Assembly (NCBI RefSeq): GCF_001039355.2
Contig: NW_019775407.1
Location: 116,716-151,560 of the forward strand
Direction of reading: 5' to 3'
DNA from: Lingula anatina
Lineage: Eukaryota > Brachiopoda > Lingulata > Lingulida > Lingulidae
DNA: 34,845 nucleotides
The position numbers and the translations under genes were made by a program. This document shows positions 1 to 10,500 of this stretch, one piece after another (the stretch's first letter is position 1; each line of letters starts with the position of its first letter). The notes beneath the pieces were generated by a model, which was not told where the DNA came from, searched no databases, and was given only the letters and a program-made list of their open reading frames with translations.

Positions 1-500
1 AATGTGACCTTGAAATTGACCTTTGACCTACTTTTCACCATGAACTGAACTTTGCAAATTTTCCTTCCCTTCCCTTTTATCTCCAAAACTGGCAGAGATA
101 GGTCCATAGTTACTATTGAAGTTGAATAGGAAGCCATACACTGGCAATCTTAATGTGACCTTAAAATTGACCTTTGACCTACTTTTCACCATGAACTGAA
201 CTTTGAAAATTTTGCTTCCCTTTCATATCCAAAACTGGCAGAGATAGTTCCATAGTTACTATTGAACTAGAAAAGTTCAATAGTAACTATTGAACTGGAA
301 TAGGAAGTCATACACTGGCAATCTTAATGTGACCTTGAAATTGACTGTTGACCTACTTTTCACCATGAACTGAACTTTGCAAATTTTGCTTCCCTTTTAT
401 CTCCCAAACTGGCAGAGATAGGTCCAAAGTTACTTTTGAAGTTGAATAGGAAGTCATATACTGGCAATCTTACTGTGAAATTGACCTTTCACCTACCTTT
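1..500. repeat. Tandem repeat of 146-174 bp units, about 3.2 copies
   Basis: Three successive units begin with AATGTGACCTT at 1, 152 and 326, and a decayed fourth starts near 472. Units share a body ending in CACTGGCAATCTT or a near match. Unit 2 is longer because it carries an extra inverted segment (252-290). Each unit starts with clustered TGACCT motifs. The array reaches the window edge, so its full size is unknown. It lies upstream of the first visible SLC38A11 exon, presumably in an intron of that gene. Confidence 0.9.
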
Positions 501-563
501 TGATTAACTTTTGATATATTTTTTTGCATATTTTGAAAATTCTTGTTGATTGCATTTTTACAG

Positions 564-686
564 CTTGTCAAGCAAAAGACTGGTGGCTGTGTCCCTTATT
601 TTGTGTATGTGGGGGTCTATACGAATGCGCTTGCTCCAGCTGGTGGTACAATATTCGGAGGCGGTATCGCCTCTCTGATCCTCTAG
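564..686 (+). other. Unplaced 40-codon open frame with acceptor-like start
   Basis: A stretch less AT-rich than its surroundings begins just after a T-rich TTTTTACAG (acceptor-like, AG at 562-563). It stays open for 40 codons to a TAG at 684-686, reading residues such as VPYFVYVGVYTNAL and APAGGTIFGGG. It has no ATG in this frame. I do not recognise the peptide, and it does not match the SLC38A11 segment expected before the next exon. It could be an alternative terminal exon, a repeat fragment, or chance. A 6 bp inverted repeat (GAGGCG/CGCCTC) lies in it. Nothing recognisable is seen from 687 to 1026. Confidence 0.2.
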
Positions 687-1026
687 TTAAATTAATTCAC
701 TTTTGTTTGAAATATGATAAAATGTTCTGATGTTGCGCAACCTTTTTTTAAAAAAAAGTTGCAGAAAGTGAAATTTGAATTACTATTAGGAGTCAAGGAT
801 AGAAAGCAATGAATGATATCAACTGATATAAGATACACGTAATGAAACAACATACTTTTTGTACAGAATTTCAAATAATTCATTCTAAAGTGTTAAGGAT
901 TTGATAAATGATAAATAGACTAATTTGTATTGTTTTAATTTTTTTTGTCAGAAACCTATTCATTTCAAATCTTCATTGATATATACTGTATGTTTTAGTG
1001 ATAATATAAAATGATTTTTTTTTCAG

Positions 1027-1223
1027 AATCTGTAAAGAATTCCGTCCTGGGCAACAGACAATTTATTCTCTTCTTGTTTACAATATTTATCTCTATGCCT
1101 TTGTCTTGCTACAGGAACATAGCTAAACTCAGCAAGGTAGGGGTTTTATCAGAATATATACAATTTTTTTAAGTAATGAAAAAAAAGCACTTTGCAAAAT
1201 TGAAAGTTAAGATGGTAAGGAAT

Positions 1224-1270
<47 letters not shown>

Positions 1271-4200
1271 TTTTTGTTTTGTTTTATTTGTGAGTGTCTG
1301 TCTGTTTGTGTTATTTACTTTATGCCATGGCTAGTGTTGTGCCACAGGAACATACATGTAGCTGTAGTTACTATTATAGTTAACTTAAGGTTTATATTCA
1401 GATGTTGTTATATAAATGTGTATAACCTGTCAGGCACAGTAAGGTAGCCAAGCAAGAATGTTGATAAGATTTATAGGTAGATTTAGTCAAGAGAGTTTTT
1501 ATTTTGGCCATATATCGGATATATACCATATGCTGCTTGTTTGTCTAACAGTTTAGCAACTGCATGAATATGCATTGGATTTTGCCATGTTTTCATATTA
1601 AAAAAAATTTTATCAACAAGAAAATGAACTTGATGTCATTTTGTTAATTTTTAAAATGCTACTGTCTGTTGTCTCACCCTTTTCATTAGTTTCAGTACTT
1701 AGTTCAGAAATGAGTTTATTTTATTTTCTCTTTCAGTTTTCTGCCTGTGCTATCCTTTCTATCAGCTTTGTGACTGTGTTTATAATGGTACGTGCTGTGA
1801 CCATGGCAAGGGAAGTGCCCAAAACTGATGATGCCTGGATATTTGCTGAAGATGGAATCGTGCAGGCAATGGGTATAATTACTACTGGTAAGTTGTATAT
1901 GACATTGTGTGGATTGTGCTGGTTGTTCTACTATGATATTGTGTTGATTGTGCTAGTTGCTTTTGCTAGGGTTGCTGATGGCTGTCGATCCTCAGTTTTA
2001 AAAGGGTATAACACCTTTTTTCTAATTCCAGATTCATGGTAAATATTTTCTGCAAAATGGCTTCTTTTCCCATGCAAACCACTATTGCCAATGGTTCAAA
2101 TCTTCTACATACAGATGAGCTTTCTGAATAAATTCAACATCTTTTTACATTAAAATTTTCAGCTTACCTTTGCCACCACAACTCATTCCTCATCTTCCGT
2201 TCCTTGAAAGAACCAACTCAGCAATGTTGGAACAAAGTGGTCCACATCAGTGTTGGTTCCTCCATGGTGGCCTCTCTGGTGTTTGGCCTGTTTGGGTACA
2301 TCACATTCACAGGATATACCCAAGGTAGGTGTACTAGGGCCTGTTTTGGTACATCACTTTCATGGGATATACCCAAGGTAGGTGTACTAGGGCCTGTTTT
2401 GGTACATCACTTTCATGGGATATACCCAAGGTAGGTGTACTAGGGCCTGTTTTGGTACATCACTTTCATGGGATATACCCAAGGTAGGTGTACTAGGGCC
2501 TGTTTTGGTACATCACTTTCATGGGATATACCCAAGGTAGGTGTACTAGGGCCTGTTTTGGTACATCACTTTCATGGGATATACCCAAGGTAGGTGTACT
2601 AGGGCCTGTTTTGGTACATCACTTTCATGGGATATACCCAAGGTAGGTGTACTAGGGCCTGTTTTGGTACATCACTTTCATGGGATATACCCAAGGTAGG
2701 TGTACTAGGGCCTGTTTTGGTACATCACTTTCATGGGATATACCCAAGGTAGGTGTACTAGGGCCTGTTTTGGTACATCACTTTCATGGGATATACCCAA
2801 GGTAGGTGTACTAGGGCCTGTTTTGGTACATCACTTTCATGGGATATACCCAAGGTAGGTGTACTAGGGCCTGTTTTGGTACATCACTTTCATGGGATAT
2901 ACCCAAGGTAGGTGTACTAGGGCCTGTTTTGGTACATCACTTTCATGGGATATACCCAAGGTAGGTGTACTAGGGCCTGTTTTGGTATATCACTTTCATG
3001 GGATATACCCAAGGTTGGAAGACTAGTTTCTTTGGGCTATGTTCAGGCTGAAGATATGGGATCTGTTTTAATCCTACAGTGCAATATCATTTAATTAAAG
3101 CTTCTTCACCATTTGTGTCATTGATTCACTTATATGGGCATTCACCAACAAAACACCTAACTTTAGGGGCTTAATTAAAAGATATAAATCAAATAATGTA
3201 GCCATTTAGATTCATTGTGAAATTCAGTTTTATTGGCTAAAATTCTTAGCAGTCTGAGTTTGAGCTTAGGCCTATTTTTGACTTCATTTTTTAATTTTAA
3301 TTTAAAATTAATTTAATTTAAAAATTGTTTAGATATCTCGAAGAAACATAGAATTAAGCATAATTTTATATTAAGATTGTTTTGTTATTCAAGATAAGTT
3401 GCTGGGGAACAAAATGTTTTATATCAATAACCTTCTTTCCATCATTTATTTATCCAGTTCTCCATTGATATTCATTAATTCAAATGCTCCTTCATTACAA
3501 TGTTTTTTTCTCTATGAAAATTCAGGGGATTTATTGGAAAACTACTGTTACTCTGATGACTATGCCAATGTAACAAGGCTGATATTTACCTTTAGTGTTA
3601 TGCTGACTTATCCAATAGAATGCTTTGTTACAAGAGAGGTAGGTGAAACAGTCGGCCAATGGAAATGGATTTTGGTTGTCAGAGAAATAGCAAATTAAAG
3701 GAAGTGAAAAAAATGTAGTCAGTCATATAATAAGTTGTCATTAAACAAGAAAAATGTAATGAAACATTTTAGAACAAACATAGATGCACAAAATGAAAAA
3801 ATCCAGATAAGATTATACCTTAAAGCAGAGACCAACATTATGTGATGTAACCATAACTTTGTGAGAGCTGATCAAATGTTTCTTTATGAATGTTTTCCTG
3901 AAAATTCTTTTAAATTACTTCTGTTATTGGAACCTGTTTGTGGCAGGTAGATAATTCTACATGAAATACCTCTTGTCAACAGAGAAGTCACAATTTATTG
4001 TATTACCATTATCAACAAGTCCAGGCACAAATATTTTAGGCTTTTGAAATATTTTAGACTTAGTGTAAATCAAGATTTTGTCCCAATGCTGCACATATAA
4101 TATATAGCATCTTTCTCCTTTTTGCAGGTCATAGAAAATCTGCTGTTTGGTGCTAAGCAACCTGCTACCCTGCTACGCCATATGTTAGTAACATTAGCTC

Positions 4201-4841
4201 TTGTCCTAGCAACAGGAGGAATCTCCATGGTAACTAACTGCCTAGGGATTGTCTTGGAGTTGAATGTAAGTCCTATACTTTGTATGTGTAGTTTTCCAAA
4301 TATTAGGGTAAAATGCATGTTAAAACACTAAATATCTTTATGCATTTTAATTTACTGTTTTGGCGAATAAAAGGAATAAAGAAATAAAAACTGAACTAAG
4401 ATATATTTGTCACAAATTTTACTACAAGCTGCTTCAGTTGTCTGTTTTTCTTCTTAGACTCATTTCCTAGTCTAGTGAGAATACATCTAAAGTATAAAAT
4501 TGAGAATGAATTTGTATTTCTTTTCTCACCAGGGTGCGCTAGCTGCAATACCAATGTGCTTCATCCTGCCATGTTTGAGTTATATGAAGATTTCTCACGA
4601 TAACGGAGACAAAATTCTCCAAATAAAAAATATTTTCCCAACCATAGTAGCCATCACTGGGATAGCATTTTCTGTAGTTGGGCTTGTCTTGGTTCTTAAA
4701 AGCATCGTGGATGGGTCTGCGTTTCGGTGTAGTGATGCAGAGGAAATGGGTTACTGTTATGACATAAACCAGGTGCGGAATAGCTCCTATGTTTCAGCAG
4801 AGGCCTCTTTGATAGAAACATGGTCAAATTCAACAAATTAA
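1027..4841 (+). CDS. SLC38A11: SLC38A11-like sodium-coupled neutral amino acid transporter, 3' six coding exons (5' partial)
   Basis: The family (AAAP/SLC38) moves neutral amino acids across membranes; the substrate of SLC38A11 is poorly defined. Coding exons with AG/GT borders are 1027-1136, 1737-1887, 2163-2324, 3526-3638, 4128-4265 and 4533-4841 (stop TAA 4839-4841). Phases agree at every junction and give 326 residues plus two bases. Diagnostic stretches are CYRNIAKLSK, VPKTDDAWIFAE, CHHNSFL, GYITFTGYTQGDLLENYC, LTYPIECFVTRE and NCLGIVLELNG, all closely matching vertebrate SLC38A11 in order. The hydrophobic segments correspond to the later two thirds of the 11-helix fold. Possible N-glycosylation sites are NVT in exon 4 of the window and NSS and NST near the C-terminus. 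The first roughly 140-150 residues must be encoded left of position 1. Exon 2163-2324 ends in an expanded array of its own splice donor. SLC38A11 is the best match; SLC38A10 is less likely because there is no long C-terminal extension. Confidence 0.87.
1221..1274. repeat. (ATTT)n microsatellite
   Basis: About thirteen ATTT units in the SLC38A11 intron 1137-1736. The rest of that intron is AT-rich with nothing recognisable. Confidence 0.95.
2290..3020 (+). repeat. 53 bp tandem array copying an exon end and its splice donor
   Basis: Starting at the real donor (CAAG|GTAGGT, GT at 2325), the sequence repeats with exact 53 bp spacing, the donor recurring at 2325+53k up to 3014. Each unit is 18 bases of intron start plus 35 bases closely matching the exon's last 35 bases (2290-2324). 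There are thirteen units. All carry CAAG|GTAGGT except the last, which has decayed to GTTGGA. The units are nearly identical to one another but differ from the coding original at several bases. The remaining intron, 3015-3525, shows nothing further. Confidence 0.95.
3639..4532 (+). other. SLC38A11 introns without further features
   Basis: Introns 3639-4127 and 4266-4532 flank the 138 bp exon. They are AT-rich. Open frames in them lack recognisable homology and are interrupted. Confidence 0.7.
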
Positions 4842-5056
4842 TAAGTAATATACATGTATATATACTGTTTTTGTTATAGGGAAGAGTATAATTCTTGACA
4901 AAAAATGCTCTGCATGTTTAAAAAGGAAACAAAGCTAAACTGAGAAAACTTGGAGCTGGAGAGTATAAGCGAGGGAGCAGTTGGCACTGGTGCCCCTTCA
5001 ATTAAGTGATGTGTAGTTGGATCTGAGATTAATAGTTGAATGGCAAATTATATTCT

Positions 5057-5058
<2 letters not shown>

Positions 5059-5128
<70 letters not shown>
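5059..5128. repeat. (TA)n microsatellite
   Basis: Uninterrupted TA dinucleotides downstream of the SLC38A11 stop. Confidence 0.97.
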
Positions 5129-5131
<3 letters not shown>

Positions 5132-5285
5132 GAACAATGAGATAACTTAATTCCTGATTAGACACTTAATAGATTCCCTGCGGTTGCAGTGGACCAATTC
5201 TTATTTTCTTAAAAAAAGAGGGCAATCTCCTGCATCTGTTTGCCATTTTTGTTCTGAAGGGATATATTTTTATAAATGTAAAAAT

Positions 5286-5551
5286 GTGCACAAGGAATCT
5301 TACGTAAAAGTTTACAATTAACAGCCAAGTCTTACATCGTATTCGCACAGTTCGCACAAGGAATCTTACATAAAAGCTTACAATAAACAAGGAATCTACA
5401 TAAAAGCTTACAGTTAACAGCCAAGTCTTACATCGTATTCGCACAGTTCGCACAAGGGATATCTTACATAAAAGCTTACAATTAACAAGGAACCTTACAT
5501 AAATGCTTACAATTAACAGCCAAGTCTTGCATCGTATTCGCACAGTTTTAG
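5286..5551. repeat. Tandem array, about three units of 97-100 bp
   Basis: The motif CAAGTCTTACATCGTATTCG recurs near 5326, 5422 and 5520 (the last with one change). It is each time followed by CACAGTT; in the first two copies, copies of CGCACAAGG and CTTACATAAAAGCTTACA come next. Shorter sub-repeats (ACATAAA-GCTTACA) occur inside the units. It yields a repetitive minus-strand open frame that is not a gene. Confidence 0.85.
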
Positions 5552-7099
5552 AAGTTATATAGTTAGGTAATTGAAAATACATTTATACAGTGATGATGAT
5601 TATTTATTTGGCATTAAATGTATTTCTATTTGTATACTCTCCAAGGGACTACAATGTCAATTGCAAAATATACATGTCAGAATGTCCAGTACTGCTGTGT
5701 GGAAAATCAAGATTTGTTGAATGAACCATTAACAGTCTTCATTTGCAAGGCTGTCAGTTCATTTTACAGTGTCAGTTTTGTCACTTGGCCTAATTCATTC
5801 CCATTTATTGTAAGAATGAATTTCTTTCAGGTTGGCAGCGATTCATGAATTCAGTTGATAACTCTATATGACAAGTTTTATACTGTCAAGTTGTCAGTCC
5901 ACACCTTGAAAACATTCCCACGATTTTTTGTTGTAAGATTTTTTTTTTTTTTTACAAAATTAGAATCTCAGAAGAATCTCATTTTACATTTATGTGATGA
6001 TGATAACTAGGATATATAAATATAAGTATTTTGCTGATTTCTGTAACTGTCTCCACTGTAATTGTCTCCACACTTGTACCTCATTATTTAATTTCACTTG
6101 CTCTTTTTGTCATGTTAATCTTTTTTCTCAACATAAGAAATTAAGCAGTTATATATTTTTATGTCAAATATTTTGTTTACAAATATCCTATAGCCTTACA
6201 ATGTTCAGTTACATATATTTTGTTCCTTAATTGTTGAAGCTATATCTCATATGATATGCTATATTACTTGATCTTGAGTAACATAGAGTTACGGCAATGC
6301 TTGGGACAGGTGTCTGGGTTGATCATAACAAATTAGACCAACAATTTATTATGGCTTAGCTTGAAAAGACGGCTTAAATTAAATTACCAGCTGCTTGGCT
6401 TTTTGGATAATTTGAGTCCATGTAGTAAGTCAAAGAGCAGTTTACAAATGGTTGGTTTACAATAAATTCATGTATACTGTAGCAGTTATCTTAGTCTGAT
6501 GTTGGATTATATTTGGAAGCTAAGGGCCAATATCGGTAGATGGCAGCACGAAACGGTGGATTGGGGCGTGGTTATAAACCTGCAGTTAACAATAATTTTA
6601 AAAAAGTTTTCCTTAAGCAGAATTGCAGATTTAATTGTGAATGTAATATAAGAACAGGTCGGGATAATGACAATGTTGATTTACAAATATTAAATAGCCA
6701 GAAATAAATGTGTAAAATTAAGTTTTGTTGGTATGACAGTTGGGCCGTTTAGATTTAGTTCAGATTTTAGAGATCTATCGTCTTCAAAAGAGCTTGTTCG
6801 ATGAAATAAACTATTTTTAGAAACTTTTCTTTCTATAATCTATTTATTTTCATGTGGCCACGGGGGAGGTTAAAGGTTGTTAAGAGGAACAACGATGTTG
6901 CGTTTTAAAAGTATTCTCTGACGCACGCACACACACACACAGGCAGTCAATGACCATCCGAAAATGTAAAAAAAGAATTATCGTACGATCTTTTTTTCGA
7001 AGTATATATTTACGAAAATAACTCATGAGTAAAAACAGCACCAAAAATGTCAGCTTTAATTTTTAAAACTTCTGATCACGACACCTGCATTAAGTGCGG

Positions 7100-7230
7100 G
7101 GCTGATGTCCCGCCGCATTCGATTTCCGCAATTTCGAGCCTCCAGTCATAAGAAAGAGTGGCTACTTGTCTTTTACGCAGAAAAGGCGTAAAACAATAAA
7201 GCAGGTGTTGCTCGCTGTTTTTTTACAAAG
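7100..7230 (+). other. HINFP: Probable HINFP 5' noncoding exon
   Basis: A locally GC-richer stretch ends in a good splice donor, ACAAAG|GTAAGA (GT 7231-7232). The next acceptor is TTTCAG at 7541-7546, three bases before the HINFP start codon, so an intron of 316 bp is implied. The upstream edge of this exon (transcription start) cannot be fixed from sequence; 7100 is approximate. Confidence 0.55.
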
Positions 7231-7549
7231 GTAAGAGGAAAAATGGCAGTCTAATGAACCGCTATTATTCAATAAAACTTGAAAGGGAGTCCATTTTATG
7301 GACTAAGCGAGTTGAATATGGCGGTTCAAGTTTGCCTCAGTCTTCGTGAGCATGTAAGACCGAAAACTGAGGCAAGGTGAATCAAAGACTAAGAATATAC
7401 TGTACTATGCAAGTACCCAAAACTCTTGTATGATGAACATTGCTAAAACAGGTTATAAAAGGTTGCAAATTAATTCCTGTGATTTAAAGCAATCATAAAT
7501 AATCATTAGGTAAGTTTATAATGCCAACATATTTCCACAATTTCAGACC

Positions 7550-10500
7550 ATGCCCCCAAAGAAGAAACTAAAACGCCAGATTCAGCCTCCCCATAAGAAC
7601 GACCCTCTTACTCTCTCCTGTGAGTGGGGCACCTGTGAGGACGTGTTTGACAACATGGATGACTTTCTCAAGCATGTCCTGGACCATTTGAACCATGAGT
7701 TCATAGCGGAGAGATCCCAGGCAGGACAAGGTAGGGGGCAGGCAATGGCATAGAGAATTTTTTTGTTTCTGGTACTCTAGATCCTAAAGGTGTTTTCAAT
7801 TTCAACTGATTATGCTGGAGTCATATGGGAAACTTAATGGATACTATTATCTGGGAAACCCTTCAGATAGATGAGAATGGCCTTTTGCTTGGTACTTAAG
7901 GGGATGTATAGATTTAGAAGAGTTAATTATGAAGATAATTATTCTTCACTTGATGTGCAAAATTGGAGATTTAGCTTACATATTTTTTCTACATTGTTCA
8001 TTCAAATGTGAAAATTAGCTATTTTACATCGATTTCTTGAAGTGTGAGTCTACCACCCACTAGGAGAAAGGGGCAAGAGTGAGGCTTTGTTTCAGAGAGG
8101 GACTCTCTTCTAAAACCTCTTTATCATATTTCCAGCACCAGTCCTTGGATGTGTACAAACCCGGTAAGTGCAAATGGCTAGAGCGAGGCTATGTTGTGGA
8201 GAAAGACTTCTAAAAAACCTCTTTATCATATTTCCAGCACCAGTCCTTGGATGTGTACAAACCCGGTAAGTGCAAATGGCTAGAGCGAGGCTATGTTGTG
8301 GAGAAAGACTTCTAAAAAACTTTTTATCATATTTCCAGCACCAGTCCTCGATGTGTACAAACCCAGCAAGTGCAAGTGGCGAGAGTGTGGCTATTTGGCG
8401 GAGAGGGACCACTTTGATTACCTTCGCCATACCTACTTTCACTGCTTCCACGTGAAGATTAAGTGTTTTGGGATGACCATGCTGCTGCAGAGCGAGAGCA
8501 AGCAGGGATGCATGCTGGATTCTGCCACCAGAAACATGATTCCTGAGCTGCCAGAGAGGCTGCAGTGTGGGTGGAAGGAGTGTGAGGTGAGACTGTGGGA
8601 CAAAAGTGTCAAAACTGAGGTTCCAAGCAATAGAGTCTGTCCTTGGTTAGATTCATACAGGTTAAGGTTAGCATGATTTAAGGGGTCCAAATCTAGAATT
8701 ATGCTTACCTGTACAGATCGATGGGGGCTACACTCTCCTTTATGTTGGATTTTCTTGCACTTGGCATAGGTTTTCCTAAATGATTTAAGTCAACAGAACA
8801 ATAACTTCTTTCCAATTCACTTTTATCCAGTAAACATTAGTGTCAGTTCTTGTTGCCTGTTTTATGAGGAAAAAAAAGGATAATGTTTCAAACAGAAAAG
8901 ATCTACCCATACTTTACACCTTCATGTAACCACCCATATTGATTTCTCCCACTTTTATCATATTCACAGGAAATATCTGATAACCCAGAGTACTTCTACC
9001 GCCATGTTGCCTTCCATGCAGAGGATTATCCTGAGGGCAATAATGTGCCTGGTGGATGCAGGTGTGAGTGGGAAGGTGAGTTTCCCTACCCCCACCTCTT
9101 TCTTTCTGTCCCTCTATCATTTGTCATTTTCACCAAAATTTTACAATTTAAAGATTCATTTTTTTTCTTGTGGGAAATTTGAAGGTGACATTGTTAGAGG
9201 CTGACATAAACTGTCCTCAGCATTTCTTAAGAACTTTCCCAGCCATGGTGAGTCTGGTTGCAGTCAAAGGATGACAGGGTGCCTTTATTTATTGACAGGT
9301 TGTGGACACAGCTATAAAAGTAAACATAAGCTAAAGGAGCACCTGCGCAGTCACACCCAGCAGAAAGTGGTGGCTTGTCCGACCTGTGGCGGACTTTTCT
9401 CAAATCGAACAAAATTCTTTGACCATGTCAAGAGACAATCTCAGGCAGATCGTAAGTGAAAATTTATCTTTTAACTTTCCTAATTTTCATAGCAAATGGT
9501 TTTTCTCTGTATTACCCAGTGTGTTTTTTTATTATTTTTAGGGTCACAAAAATTTTTTTATTGAAAATTACGATCATTTGGCTCTCCTCACCTTTGCCAT
9601 TTGTTCAATAGGAAGGATGGGGAGGACTATTAAGTTTTTTTTTTAATGCTCCAGGCTGGTAAATATGTAAAATTAAAAGAATCAGACATTTTGTTTAAGA
9701 GAACACTACACTTTGTGTCATAAATTGGTATTCGTTTTTAAACTTAACTGATCTTTCATTTTCAGCTCATTGCTATCAGTGCTCTCACTGCAACAAGAGG
9801 TTCAACACGGAGCGGCTTCTGCGTGATCACATGCGTAACCATGTCAACCATTACAAGTGCCCTCTCTGTGACATGACGTGCCCTGCACCCTCTGCGCTGA
9901 GGAACCACATTCGTTATCGTCACACAAATGAGAAACCATATAAATGCACGGGTTGTGAACGCAAGTTAGTGTTTTCTACAATTTTCTGATATCATACAAC
10001 CTTTTTGCTACAAATTTTTTTTCAAAAGTTTAAACAAATCACCATGATTTAGGCATTAGACTTTTAGTGTAAAAACTTTTCAAATGCACATTTTGTAACA
10101 GTAGGAAGTAAGTCGACTTTTATATTTGTAATTGGATAAGTACAAGTTACAACACAGGTCCTACAAGAGTGTAATTATAGAGGTGTAGTGGTTTTAACTG
10201 ACTTATTCTACTGCTGGTCCTTGGCTCAGTAGGATGATTGCACTGGTATTTTGCTCAGAACACACTGAAATGTACATGCCTTGTAAGCAAAACTTGTGCA
10301 ATTATCCTATTGGTGGAAGTGCCAGCCATGTGATAAGTTAAAACCTAATTTGTATTTTAAACAAATAAACCTTAAATCAAACCTAGCATGTTTCCCTGCT
10401 TGCTCTCACTCTGCATTGGTTTTAATTTTTTTCCTGTTATCTGTAGATTTTTTTTTTCTGTTTAAAAGTGTCTGAAGGCCAAAACGTCCAAAAGTAAAGA

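Larger units (their letters stand above)
4842..7099 (+). other. SLC38A11 3'UTR and intergenic region before HINFP
   Basis: After the SLC38A11 stop there is a long (TA)n, a short tandem array and AT-rich sequence. AATAAA hexamers occur at 5382-5387 and 6461-6466; neither is clearly the cleavage signal. Open frames at 5618-5848 and 5994-6230 match nothing I know and have no splice or domain support. A short (CA)n lies near 6928. Confidence 0.6.

Noticed and set aside
2324-3013. CRISPR-like array because of regular 53 bp spacing
   Set aside because: There are no unique spacers; every unit is the same sequence derived from the flanking exon-intron border of an animal gene.
5166-5582. Minus-strand frame with a repeated RTVRIRCKTWLL motif
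   Set aside because: The repetition follows the 97-100 bp DNA array; no start context, no homology.
8110-8690. Minus-strand frames with a repeated motif
   Set aside because: They are shadows of HINFP coding exon 3 and its decoy copies.
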